Shown in pieces: positions 42,959 through 56,959 of a DNA stretch of 64,000 bases (position 1 is its first letter; each line of letters starts with the position of its first letter). The stretch lies in contig JACVRA010000101.1 of assembly GCA_019828545.1 (NCBI GenBank), positions 54,658 to 118,657 of the forward strand, read 5' to 3'. Origin of the DNA: Paracamarosporium sp. OC-R06-R3 (Eukaryota > Ascomycota > Dothideomycetes > Pleosporales > Didymosphaeriaceae). The position numbers and the translations under genes are program-made. The notes under the pieces were generated by a model. That model ran no database searches and was not told the DNA's origin. It worked only from the letters and a program-made list of their open reading frames with translations.

Positions 42959-45442
42959 ATGGCTCCCATTGACAGCTTTTCGACCTCCCGCTGGCGGCGC
43001 AACCGGTCCAGCGCAAACCTCCTCGACCAAGTCCAACAACCGGCGCCGACCAACGCCAACATGAACTCGCTCAAGCCACCGCCGGCACTCGAGCGTAAAA
43101 ACTCCAGCAGGATGTCTCTGTTCAACCTGTTCAGCAAGCCCAAGGTGGAAAAGGCGAGAGGCCATGTAGAGGTCGGCCTTGCTGTTCCCATGCAACCACA
43201 GGAGCCACCCAGGCCACCGTCGCCGCCAAAATCGGCCTTACGACACAACCCCCCGCCTCAAGCTCAGCAAATGCATCGGATGCGATCCAGCCAATTCCTC
43301 CGACCAATGTCTATGCGACCGCCAAGCGTCAGCAGGCCCCCTGGCGATGATTGGGATCCTCCACCGCTCTTCCAAGCATATCCACAGTCGATCAAATATG
43401 CAACAGTACAAGCTTGCGTATACTCGCCAGATGCGCTCATCAGGACACAAAGCCAGAGAAGGCAGGCGGAAATGATGCGTGAGCGGATGGATAGCCACAA
43501 GGATCTGGCAGCGACTTTGGAAAATGGCTCCGAACACAAGAAACTAGAGAAAACCCATAAGCGCCTGGACTCCATCCTGCACTCGGCACCACAACTAACC
43601 AATAAGATTTACGTCTTGGTGACCTCTGGACATATCCTGCAATATTCTGGCGACGGTCCCTTCGATCGGCTCCCGGAAAGAGTTCTCAGGTTAGGAAAAG
43701 ACTCCGCAGCATTCGCTTCCGATTTGATTCCCGGCAAGCATTGGGTTTTGCAGATCCTACAGAGTGCGAACGAGGATGGCACTGTAAGTGAGGGTCCAAA
43801 GCATTCCCTCCTGTCCAGACTTCGACTTGGCGGCCCTACAAGGCGAGAAGCGGCGAGCTTTCTGCTAGTAATGGAAAGTGCTGAAGAGATGGAGTCATGG
43901 ATGACGATCGTAAGAAGAGAGATCGAAAATCTCGGAGGCATGAAGGCTAGCAGTGAGTCTCCCAGAGGCTCTTCGTCGATTGACGAATCCTCGGAGAAGA
44001 CTTCAATGGAGCGCCCATATCAGCGGCAACCGGTCAAACGCGGTTCCAGTCGTTTGAGTATGGTCACACCGGTCGACTCGCCCTTACAATCACAATATTC
44101 GGACTCTCCTAGAATAGTCATGTCTGATTGGGAGAATGACCGCAAGGAGAAGGCAGACTCTGCCAGCATTCAATCCTCTCGACCGAGCATCCACCGCCAA
44201 TCAGTGGAGGCACCTTCAGTTTCCGCGAGCACAGTCTCTCACGAACAGCTTCAATTAGACCAGCTTCGTGAGAAATCCCGATATTCATATGTGTCTACAG
44301 CAACATCTGTATCCGGTGCCGGTACTAGGAGCACATCGCGAGATCCGTCACCAGCACCACCGTCGCCTATCAAAGAAGTTTCACCCCCGGCAGACCCAGA
44401 GCCGCGCCGAAGCGAGACTTCCCTCAGGTCGTTTCATATGCACCCAGGGAACACCAGCACCCGCAGAAGATCCATGCAGCCTCTACCTGTCACCAATGAG
44501 GACAACTCTGTATCCGCGCAGGTTGCGCGAACACCTAAGCGACACTCTATCTATGGTCCCACTTCACCAACTGCTAGTGAGTCCAGGAAATTAGAAGTTG
44601 GTACACCATTATCACAACCGATATCGGTCAGTGCGGCGGTACCTGTCACTGCATCTACGAATAACGGGGGGCCAAGTGCTACTACCCAGCATACACTTCC
44701 GGGACGATACACATTAAGGAGTTCAAGTGCGCCTCCGGCTAGGATCACCAGTTCGATATCGCCCCCACCGCTGCAACCGCTGCCAACCCCTCCCACTCAG
44801 CGCCCTCAGTCCACAGTCATTAGCAAATTAACCACTGCTGCTGCTGGTCTACCAAACCCTGCGGAACCTCGCGTGTCAGCAACACCGAAACCATATCTGC
44901 GTCCTCTACCAGTGAGGCCACAGACCCAAAAATCCGACGGGTCTTTCATCGTGCCGCGCCGCGCATCCGGCAACAAGCCCGCTCGCCTTCCCCTCGGCGT
45001 GGTAGTAAACCGATCCGTCACGGAACCCGCGCGACCGCCCTCTGGGACTGCGAGCCCCATAGCATCGTCCCGCCAAGCAAGTCCCTCGCGCACCTTCCAG
45101 AGCGCAGCACAAACAGGACAGTCCCTGCGGCGTCCAACGTCAGTGCAAATCCGCTCCGACCCCGCCCCCTTCCTCTCGTCGTCCCGCCCTACCCGCGCAG
45201 TCTCAAGCACGCCCTCCTTCGTGCCCGGACCCCGCGCATCCATTGCTCAGGCTCCACCCGCACTCCGCCAGAGCCCCAGCATCCCCGTCCTCCGCGGCCA
45301 CGGTCAGCAGCTTGCACCCCCAAAGAACCTCGCTCCCAGACGGAGCATGCCCACCATGGGCCTACCGCCACCAGCGCCTCCGCCAAACATGCCGCTGCCG
45401 CCTCCGCCGCCGGTGGGAGCACCGCGGGCTGTAGCAGTATGA
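42959..45442 (+). CDS. PH-domain-containing protein, proline/serine-rich
   Basis: Single exon from ATG 42959 to TGA 45440-45442, 827 aa. The basic Ser-rich N-terminus (SRWRRNRSSANLLDQV, RKNSSRMSLFNLFSKPKVEK) is followed by a PH-like domain at residues about 195-325: KIYVLVTSGHILQYSGDGPF for the first strands and a final helix ASFLLVMESAEEMESWMTIV. The rest (residues 330-827) is Ser/Pro/Thr-rich and probably disordered, closing with polyproline runs (MPLPPPPPVGAPRAV) that could bind SH3 or profilin-type partners. Such PH proteins bind phosphoinositides or act as cortical scaffolds; the specific role is unknown. Numerous RxxS motifs suggest phosphorylation. Confidence 0.8.
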   Translation: MAPIDSFSTSRWRRNRSSANLLDQVQQPAPTNANMNSLKPPPALERKNSSRMSLFNLFSKPKVEKARGHVEVGLAVPMQPQEPPRPPSPPKSALRHNPPPQAQQMHRMRSSQFLRPMSMRPPSVSRPPGDDWDPPPLFQAYPQSIKYATVQACVYSPDALIRTQSQRRQAEMMRERMDSHKDLAATLENGSEHKKLEKTHKRLDSILHSAPQLTNKIYVLVTSGHILQYSGDGPFDRLPERVLRLGKDSAAFASDLIPGKHWVLQILQSANEDGTVSEGPKHSLLSRLRLGGPTRREAASFLLVMESAEEMESWMTIVRREIENLGGMKASSESPRGSSSIDESSEKTSMERPYQRQPVKRGSSRLSMVTPVDSPLQSQYSDSPRIVMSDWENDRKEKADSASIQSSRPSIHRQSVEAPSVSASTVSHEQLQLDQLREKSRYSYVSTATSVSGAGTRSTSRDPSPAPPSPIKEVSPPADPEPRRSETSLRSFHMHPGNTSTRRRSMQPLPVTNEDNSVSAQVARTPKRHSIYGPTSPTASESRKLEVGTPLSQPISVSAAVPVTASTNNGGPSATTQHTLPGRYTLRSSSAPPARITSSISPPPLQPLPTPPTQRPQSTVISKLTTAAAGLPNPAEPRVSATPKPYLRPLPVRPQTQKSDGSFIVPRRASGNKPARLPLGVVVNRSVTEPARPPSGTASPIASSRQASPSRTFQSAAQTGQSLRRPTSVQIRSDPAPFLSSSRPTRAVSSTPSFVPGPRASIAQAPPALRQSPSIPVLRGHGQQLAPPKNLAPRRSMPTMGLPPPAPPPNMPLPPPPPVGAPRAVAV

Positions 45443-46718
45443 GTGCGTTTCCAATCCTACTTTTTTCGTTTCCAAGGCCGCGTCGCGCCGTGGGCGCTGA
45501 GCACATGATTGACGCACTGGCGAGGGTGCTGCTTCGTTCACGTTTTTCCATCTATCTGCCTAAGCTTACGTGTTACGTCTTTCCTTTTTCGCATGATACC
45601 TTTGTTTTTTTGTTTTTGTTTTCGTCTTGTGCGCTGCGCGATCGATTGGTATTATAGCCTTATGTTCCTCTTTTGTGTCTATCTGCTTCGTATATTGTAT
45701 CATTACCATTACGTCTGTTGCTTGGGAGTCCACTGGTATTGGAATTGGAATTGGAATAAGATGCCATGATGGCGTATAGAGATAAATTAGGCTTGTTTTG
45801 TTTTGTTGGATTGGAATGGGATTGGAAATGGGAAGGGCTTGGGTAGAAAACCGGGCGCTCATCGGCCGATCGATGATGTGGTTTGATTCAGAGTGCTGCG
45901 CTGAAGTGAGAATGAAAGAAAGAATTAAGTACCGAGTTTCGTGTCTGTTTTTTGTGAAGGTGTTTGTGTGTTTATTCGTCTGTCTTTCTACGATGACTTG
46001 AGCTGGATGCGATACATTGGGGGCGTGATGTTGTCTTGTTTTGCTTTGGTAAAGCACTGCCGGTGCTTATCTGGCGTGTTCGCGCTGTATACGTAGAGGG
46101 AGACGTGCGAATGAGATGGATATACCACCCGTGGCTTTCGTCCTTCCGTCCTTTCTCCCATGAGACTGACTTGTGAGCTAGCATCGAGAGTGTAGTGAAT
46201 CGCTTTGTTCGCTCCGTTTAATCTGCCTGTGTGCTTCTGGAAGAGCTACAGTTGCTCTTACATGATTTCAAACGGGGGATTATAGGAGGGGATCGGGGTC
46301 TGGATACACTCAGCCAGCCTGCGTACTAAGTGCTTGTGATGCGTGTGCGATCTAGCCAGCCAGTAGCGGCAGGTATGCGTATCAACGATGGAATCCCGGC
46401 CACGGTGCTAGAAAAGGATTGTGTATTCTATAGTCGTTTGGTTCTAACTGAATATATCTAATCGTGTTCGCGTAACTCGTCGCTGTTCCTCGCTGGGTAT
46501 ACCGCGCTAAAGCTTGAAAGTGATTATTTCCGTCGTCTTGTGTAAGTCCCCGGCTCTTTTGTCCCCAAAGAGATGTCTGTTCATGAAGCTTGCTTGTTCT
46601 ATCGGTCTCCCTTCAAAACTCAATTCCAGCTTCTCCTATGCATTATCAGCACCACGAAACAATGCCACCACCGCAGTAATGGAAAGAAGATCAAGCAGAA
46701 AAAGAGCAAACATGCCCC
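45443..46718. other. intergenic between convergent genes
   Basis: 1.3 kb shared 3' region of the PH gene and the GH43 gene. AT-richer than the flanks, with T-rich runs near 45600. No gene. Confidence 0.5.
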
Positions 46719-48020
46719 TCACACAACGACAGGCCACCCATCCACCCAGTCCAAGTAATTGAACCCGAAGAAGAACTGCTCCGCCGCATACCCCACGCTC
46801 GGTCTGACTACTACATATTAGTTACTTTCTCGTCTCGTTCGACTCGATCCCAACTCACTATAATGATAATACACCACGGTCCTCTGCGTCATCTCATCAA
46901 ACAGCACGCCCTGCCCCCCAGGCGCATACACATCGCCATGGCTCCCCAGGACCAGCGTCCCCCCGCTCTCATCGCACCTGCGGCCCTCCGCGTCCACAAA
47001 CGGGCCCTCCGGCGCCGCAGCTTTGCACACCAGGATCCTGTACTCGTGGCCTGCGGGCGCGAGATTCGGCGGCGTGGCGCAGCAGTTTCCGGCGGAAAAG
47101 AAAAGATAGTATGCACCTGCGTGCGCGTAGATGAAGGCGCCTTCTACGACGTCTGGGTTTGCGGTCGTGTTTCTGACGAGGTTGTGGAGGGTGAGTGGGG
47201 TGTGTGTATATGGGGTGTATCCGGTTGTGTTCGTGTTGGATGGGATGCCGGTTTGGGGTGGAGGAGGCGTGTCTCTCTTGTAGACGAGATCCGAGGAGGC
47301 GAGTTGCAGCGAGAAGATGCCGTCCCAGTAGCTGCCGAAGGTGAGGTGGACTGGGCTGTCTGGGGTTTCCTGGAAGATGGCCGGGTCGATGAGGTTGTAG
47401 GAAGGTGATTGCGCGATGTTGAGGCTGCCGTGGTCGGTCCAGGAGCCCGGGGAGAGGGTCGCTGATGTGGCGAAGCCGATTTGGGAGGCTTGCGAGCCGA
47501 GGTAGGATACGCTGTAGTAGCAGTAGTAGGTGGAGTCGATTTTGACGACGTTTGGTGCCTGGGTGGGAGTTAGTAGGAGATAAGTGAAACATGAGAGAAT
47601 GATTCGACGATTTGATAGGACGTCGGATCAAAGTTTGGGTGTCTTATATTATGCTAGAATGGGCAATACAATGGTAGATGAACACAAACTGTGCTGATAT
47701 CAAAGAGACGATGAAGTACGAAAAATGAAGGATGAACATACCCAGACATCCTGCCTCTCCGCATCAACAACAATACTCGTTCCCTTCTCCAACAACGCGC
47801 CCTGATATGTCCAAGGCCCATTCATACTACCTGCCGTCGCAATAGCGATGTTTCCGCTCGTACTGAAGCGGTAGTACGTCCCTCCTTCAACGTAAATGTT
47901 TGGGTCGTGTATCCAGGAGCAATTTCCCAAGCATGGTTCTGGGTCTGGAAATAATCTCTTGACAAGGATGGGCGCCGCGCTGGTGACTGCGGCAAAGAGT
48001 GATATCGATCGTAAGAGCAT
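46719..48020 (-). CDS. secreted GH43 glycoside hydrolase (arabinanase/beta-xylosidase type)
   Basis: Model on the minus strand: exons 48020-47742, 47558-46859, 46810-46719; introns of 183 and 48 nt; 356 aa. Start is ATG 48020 because the longer frame starts at TTG. Residues 1-16 form a signal peptide (MLLRSISLFAAVTSAA). The GH43 catalytic triad is visible: Asp39 in SWIHDPNIYVEGG (general base), Asp151 in YNLIDPAIF (pKa modulator), Glu231 in NPDVVEGAFIY (general acid). The junction across intron 1 restores DVWAPNVVKID, and the last exon gives IVRPSVGYAAEQFFFGFNYL. GH43 enzymes cut arabinan and xylan side chains of plant cell walls; this protein is closest in layout to endo-arabinanase-like members. 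Its presence fits a plant-associated or saprotrophic fungus. Confidence 0.92.
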
Positions 48021-49114
48021 TCTGAAATGGTCGTGCAAATTGCGGACAGGAGGTTGGTATAGCGGTGTAACGTGAGAGGCATTCGATGGCGAGGAGTGAC
48101 TTGTGCGTGAAGCGGAGTATATGAATAGTCATCCCAGCGTGTGGGCTCCATGCAAGGCCAGCGAGGTGCTAAACAAAACATTAGTCCCTGGAAGAGGTCG
48201 TGGCTCAGGTAAGGGTGCATCTGTCGAATAGGATGGCTTTACCTGGTCGCACAGTCCGGCTCCGCTGTCCGCAAGATTGCATAGGTGTAGATGTGGGCCA
48301 AGTTCCTGTGCGACATAACCACTAACCCTGTATTAGCGGAAAGTAAGTGTGTCGTGGGGCTAGAACATTGTACATAGGATAGATCTGACCTCATTCAGGC
48401 AGTCGGTCGGCAGTGCAATGAGTGCACTACCATTAATAATATGGGGTTGGTTCTATTAGCAACGGCGAGTTTTTGGGGTTTTGGATGGCTTGAACCGTTG
48501 AAACTGGCATCAAGAGGCTCAGCGGGAGTATCATTGTAAGGTTAAGTTTTGACTTGGGTATGCCTGCTCTGGCGTCGCTTCTCGCAGTGCACGGTGGCAT
48601 GATCCTGGCGGACTTGCCTTAGGTACGCGTGTGTTGTACAATATAACAGGCAATGCGCATAAGATGTTCGATGACTCCTTTCGAGTTTTCCAGGTTATAG
48701 TGGGTATTGTAACTGAGGCTGCGTGCGAAAGGCCACCCTTTTGTGCCCCCTGTGCCATTTGTAAATGCTCCGAAGCAGGCTGAGAAGTTTCGCAATGCTG
48801 AATCAGACCTAGTCTACTAGTTCGAACTGGTGTGGCGAAGTACCTACACAGGTACAACTAAACTGATATCTCACTGGCGTGGCGTAAGCTAGCTATGCTG
48901 CTGGATGTGAGAAAACCGACTTCAGCAGTTGGGGTGAGAGATGAAACTTAGCGCATGTTCCCGCAGGAAGTTTTAACGACAAAAGAAAAAGATGTAATTA
49001 GTCAAATCATAAGTATTTGCTCCTGTCGCTAAAAACGTACGTAGCTCGTCTGAGCAACCGAAAAAGCGCAAGGTAGTATATATTGCTAGATGAAAAGTAC
49101 AGCCAAGAACACAT
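48021..49114. other. intergenic
   Basis: Promoter of the GH43 gene and 3' region of the leftward SDR gene. Reverse frame 48531-48857 is not recognised. No gene claimed. Confidence 0.5.
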
Positions 49115-50015
49115 CTACTCATCCACATCGGTGCTATTGCTCCACTTCTCGAACTTCTTGACGTTTTCAGAGTACGTTTCGATCTTCTTGTTAATGGCTT
49201 GATACGCGTCAGTGCCGACGACAATCCTCAACGGCGGGTCTTCCATGACTGCCAAATCGTAAAATACTTTCGCAGCCTTGGGTGGATCGCCTGCCTGCGT
49301 CATATGCCTGTTGGAAGCGATTTTCCTTGGGTTGATATGGTCATACGCATCGTTCTTTACTTCGCCAAACTCCATAGAACGTCCACTCCAGTCGGTTCGG
49401 AAACCTCCAGGTTCGATACAGGTGAATTTGATGCCCCACTCAGGCTTAACTTCCTTTGAAAGGGTCTCGGTAAATCCCTCGACGGCCCATTTAGAAGCGC
49501 AGTACATGCTGAAGCTGGGCACACCTATGCACTATCAGCTACCGTCCGAAACAAGACACATCGCTTGAAACATAGACGAAAATTCACCAACCTTGTTGAC
49601 CGCCAATCGAAGTGATCTGCTGAATCATACCTCCAGTCTTTAGTTCCCGCATCGTCTCCATTGCTTTGCGTGTGACGTTAATCAATCCAAAGAAGTTGAT
49701 TTCCATCTGCTTCCTAATTTGGGCATCAGAAAGCGTCTCGAACGGTCCTGAGAGGCCATATCCGGCATTGTTCACGACAACATCCACACGCTTGAATTTC
49801 TTTATCGCCGCGTCAAACGCCTTATCGATCGAGTCTTGCTTAGTCACATCCAGATCCACAAGGAGGCTGTTAGAAGGGGTTGCATCTTCGAAAGAGAGCT
49901 TGGAGGAGTTACGGGCGGTAGCTACCACATAATCTCCTTTGCTGAGGACGATTTTGACTAGTTCTGCTCCGAAGCCGGTAGATGTTCCGGTGATTAGAAA
50001 GACGCGGGGTGACAT
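49115..50015 (-). CDS. classical short-chain dehydrogenase/reductase
   Basis: Model on the minus strand: exons 50015-49592 and 49524-49115, 67-nt intron, 277 aa from ATG 50015. All SDR landmarks are present: the TGxxxGxG loop (ITGTSTGFGAE, residues 8-18), the DLDVT adenine-pocket Asp, NNAG, catalytic Ser in QITSIGG, and the YCASK Tyr/Lys pair shortly after the intron, then EPGGFRTDW. The family reduces or oxidises carbonyl or hydroxyl groups with NAD(P); the substrate cannot be told. It is transcribed away from mcm3 and shares a 726-bp intergenic region with it. Confidence 0.93.
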
Positions 50016-50741
50016 TGTGAATAAATAGATGGGCTGGACAAATTTAAGGATGCGAAAGCTGAGTGGTTAATAAAGAGAAGCAAAGGGTCTCACGGCGAGG
50101 TTTATATATGTCCGTCATTGTTGGCGTTATAGTAGTAAAGACCGCCTATTTCCGACTGACGTTGGTACGGAGTGATGGTTGATGGTTACGTCAAGGGTCG
50201 GATCAAGAATCATCGAATCATTGGCGACGGAGATAACCTCAGTGGTGGGTTCGGTTAAGCCCATCGGATACAGCCCGTGATCTGGCCTAGATTGTGGGGA
50301 GCTCATGAAGGTTCGAGTCTCTGTGAGTCGGCATTCTCAGGGTTCCATGACGCACACGTATGTTGTGAGGGACAGTGAGGTGTACCAGACAGCACTTCCA
50401 GCGCATCGTTCCAACAATGTTATCAAAAACATTGAGATAGATCCGAAGGTGTAAAGCGTAAGACGGTTGGAGACAAAGTGCAGGCTGCGGTTGTCAGACC
50501 AGATATGCTAGGCCAAGATGGGATCAAAGATTGAAGGTCTGTGCGCGACGCGTGAAAACACCAGGACAACGCGAGACGCGCGCCAACCCCCGAAACCTAC
50601 CCCTCAACAACGCACCATTGCTGGAGCAACACCACATCTCGAGATACCCACCCACTTTTCATATCAGCTAGAGATATCCTCTGTCGTGTTTGCGTTTACG
50701 CATCTTCGCATATCAGTGCATTTACCCCGTAGATCTTCACC
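50016..50741. other. intergenic, divergent promoter of SDR and mcm3
   Basis: 726 bp. It holds an ACGCGT box and a nearby ACGCGCG close to the mcm3 side. A GGTTCGAGTC string near 50310 resembles a tRNA B box but has no partner stems. Confidence 0.5.
50548..50553. promoter_or_regulatory. MCB box (ACGCGT) upstream of mcm3
   Basis: ACGCGT lies 189 bp upstream of the mcm3 ATG, with ACGCGCG close by at about 50576. In yeasts MBF binds ACGCGT to drive MCM and other replication genes at G1/S; binding here is inferred. Confidence 0.6.
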
Positions 50742-53515
<2,774 letters not shown>

Positions 53516-54137
53516 GTTTGCTATTTGCGTGAGGGATATCTTTCAGAACGATGACACGAGCGCGATGGAATATGATGAGGATCAAGGAGACATTCGCGGC
53601 GTTTGGAGTAGTTGTACAGTGTCTGGTATCGGCATCTTCGCACTTATCGCAGGTTGTTGGTGAGAGGTGTGGAGTCTCGGCAGGGAAGGATGCTTCCGCG
53701 AGCGTAGAAATGGCACTAATATCAATGAAGTTTACCTCTATATTTGAAGGAGGTGCAGGTGAAAGACCACCGGCTCACTGAGGAAAATATTGTACAACGT
53801 GCAAAGCTGAGTGCATACGATATACGAGGCAGGTGTGCGTGAGTTAAGCAATGTTGTCTCTCAAAGTAGCCCAAGGGTTACATTGACCTTGCAGACCTCC
53901 TGCAGTTTCGTGAAAACAGTGTACACGACGCCGGACGACGATATCGTGTCATGCAATACAAATATATGGAGATTTTTTTTTTTTTTTTTGCATGCATTTG
54001 TGTCGCGGAGTTTTACTATATTGAGACTCGTTTTCAGTTTCGTTATATTGCAGTCGCTTATTCCTATTAAATTTGGTATATTTCTCCCAACAGCTTCTCT
54101 TACTAGTCATTATAGGTACATTCTATAATTCATATTC
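53516..54137. other. intergenic between convergent genes, with T17 run
   Basis: Shared 3' region of mcm3 and the G-alpha-like gene. A run of 17 T lies at 53973-53989. AT-rich from 53960 onward. Confidence 0.6.
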
Positions 54138-56303
54138 TTATTTATGCCTTTTCCCCTTTCCCCAGCTTATCCCCGTGACAGGTGCTGTCGTGAAGAAACT
54201 AGAGGCACTGTCCAAGCACCCCTTCACCACGTCCCGGACGTGCACCAAATTTGTCGCATTGATGTAGACGATGCCCCTCAGCATGTCCTTTTTTTTAAAC
54301 TTTTCGGTGAATCTTTCAGTGATCCAATTTCGACATGTAACTGCATTCGTTAACGAGCCTGTATAGTCGGGGAAAAAGTTAGTTAACGGATACAGGCCCG
54401 ATCTGATCTTTTCCTTAAATATGTCGTAGTGGGTAAAGCAGAGGACGATTTTGCTCTGAGTAGACCAACGGCTTTTCACAACCGAATTAGTGATCGCAAG
54501 TGCTTCATCTAAGCGTAGCTGGTGGTATGTTAAGACCTCTAAGGAAAGTCACGAGATCAAGTATAACTCACTACAGCGTTGTCCTCGAGTAAGACTTGGT
54601 CATAGCAGCCAATCGGCACGAATATCAAGACAGTCGGAGTCTGATCGACGACATTCATCCATTTCTTGCGCTGAGTCCTCACACCGCCTACGTCGTACAC
54701 ATCGCATAGACCACTTTTCGGTATGTTAAAAGTGTATTTCTGAATGTTAGTAGTCTGCACGCGACTGCGGCATATATCCTCGCTGGTAGGAACGTACGCG
54801 GGGTGAAACACGCGCTTGCTGTGTTTTGCGAAACTTGGGGTATTAGCGGGTGTCCTAATATCACAAGGACCAATAGATACCTACTAGTCAAGGTGAATTG
54901 ACAAACAGTAAGAACGGACCTCAGCATCAATACTTCGTGACATGTTCGCGGCAAACAACTCGAAACTCTTTAGAAGCGTTGGCAGCCGGTTGCGAGCGTT
55001 GCCTAGATCCAGAGCTAACCAGACTAAGTCCAGCCAGTCCTACGCAGTAATGGTCAGTACACGCAGAGCGGGCGTGCATTATATCGGGAGAAGCACTCAC
55101 TACATCAGCATGGTGTAGGTTGTCATGTAGTAACTTCCTAAGTGTTCCCAACGTGGAAAGGATACCCTCGCGTACGATAGCACGCCACGTGATCTTCTCA
55201 TCGGCCGACAAATTCCAGCCGTGCATCCTCTGCATCTGTTTTAGAAACGTGGACTTAGATGCCTCTCCTTGACCTTGAAGACCGATCAGATATTGCAATC
55301 CCGTTGGTGCACATTCACTCTTACCAAAGAGAAGGATCTTCTTGATTTCCGACGATCCTCCTGGATGCTGCTGATCTATATCTTGGACTAATTTGGGTGG
55401 TTGTGATATAAACCTTGTGACGCCGCTCGGCATACCAACTGAGACTCCCTTTTCGAATTCCCCGTCGTCAAAATGCGCATCAATAGAGGATCCTGTGGTG
55501 GCCAGTATTCTTCGCCAGTCGATTTTTGTAGCGACGTTCGCTACGCCTGTCATGGCTTCTTCAATGCTTGGCGCAAATCTATCAGGCAAACGAATGTTTA
55601 GCTTTACTTGTCTCCGAATCATGGTCGTGTACGGTCTTGATGCAAACAACTGCTCGTCAAAATCAAAGAGCATCGACAGCTTGGAACTCGTCTCTGTGTG
55701 TCTCGAGAGGAAGGACCCTGAGTCTACCAGACTGCGAAGCGACTCTGTATCCCTTTGTACACGATGTATGCTCTTCCGTGCCCCTGATGTCTCTAAAATC
55801 CCTTGTTGTGTTGAGAGAGAATTGCTTGCACTCGTCAGCTCTGCAGTGTCCATTCCTGCTATAACGTACCTATTGCAAGCGGTGAGAAGCAGGGTTAAGG
55901 TTGCAGTCTGACGGTCGATCATATTCTGTAGCTCACTAATCCTACTTCTCTTGAACAAGAATCTTGCCTTTGCCGTTGTCAAAAGCGAGCCGCTTTGTCC
56001 TTTTTGCAGGTTGCTGATTTCAAAATGGACCTTCGTGGCAAGCATCTTGCAGCAATTGAGGGTAGTGTCTAAATCTATTCTCAGTTGGTGGTGGATTTCT
56101 TCCACTTCACTCTCCTGCCATTCCTGAATCTTGGCAAGTGCGGCGCTCAGTGCACCTAGCTGGGATGTCAGACTAAGAAGGGCGATATCAGAGCTTTGCC
56201 ATTGCACGCGAAGTGTTTCCAGGACGGAAACGGCCTTTGTCAATACGTCGATAATCTGGACGGTCGATGAGACGGCACCAAGTACCGTCAAAAGGTCGGC
56301 CAT
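54138..56303 (-). CDS. G-alpha-like protein with HeLo/STAND-type helical N-terminus and degenerate GTP site
   Basis: Model on the minus strand: exons 56303-55325, 55273-55101, 55039-54920, then a fourth ending at 54572 with an uncertain start (54833 or 54854), and 54518-54138; about 640 aa. Start is ATG 56303 (the longer frame begins at TTG). Residues 1-150 are all-helical and resemble N-terminal domains of fungal STAND/NLR proteins (MADLLTVLGAVSSTVQIIDV). Residues from about 320 align with G-alpha: P-loop GQGEASKST (327-335) versus GAGESGKST; switch I CRSRVQTT intact; switch II YDVGGVRTQRKKW with Val for the catalytic Gln; the NKxD position reads THYD; and the TCAT-like position reads INATN. 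A 51-nt stop-free intron (55274-55324) splits the P-loop. Partners and signalling are unknown. The gene lies 656 bp downstream of a HET gene on the same strand. It may bind nucleotide weakly or not at all. Confidence 0.7.
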
Positions 56304-56959
56304 GGAAACGGCTAGGCTGAAGATACAAGCAAGACAGAAGCGCACAAACGTCAAGTATTCTAGGGCCAAAACGTCGATATTTCTGATCGTAAATAGTCGT
56401 TTGAATCCGAACTTCGCGCCACGACAATTCTCTCCTATCTCGTTCTCGAAATGTGCGGAGGGAATGGGGGTTCATTAAGCAGGCTGAGGTTGTAGGCGCC
56501 GCTGCAGACCCATGTCGACACTGCCTCGCTAGGCGTATACGGACCAACGTTGACGTATATGCACGCCATGCGCCTGCTGGAGGGTCGTGGGCTGATCAAG
56601 CCTTTATGCCTCGTATCATGGAAGCTGCATCCTCATCGCAGGCCTTCCTAGACTGACCGACTTATTTCACGTGACGTGCAGAGCGCCTCCATAAGTGACG
56701 AGCGCAGTGTACAATTGTAACGAAGCGCTGCGAACGCGTCGATATCATAGACACTGTAAATAGCAGCATCGAATTGTTTAAAAAGCAAATGCAGCCGTTT
56801 GAGTCAAGTATTCTAAGCACGCGCACTGAAGCGTATCAAAAGTGTAGTGCAAGCGTGATAAAGGCCGTCAATGTATAAGCGCCCTAAAGTTTAACGCTAA
56901 AACGCGACTATCCCGGAAACGCAACGTTCTTTCCCGCAGGAGTGTCCGCGAGAGTCGAC
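56304..56959. other. intergenic between HET and G-alpha-like genes
   Basis: 656 bp: 3' end of the HET gene and promoter of the G-alpha-like gene, both leftward. No gene or repeat recognised. Confidence 0.5.

Noticed and set aside
50255..50335. Possible tRNA near TGGCCTAG ... GGTTCGAGTC
   Set aside because: The T-arm stem does not pair and no acceptor stem can be formed.
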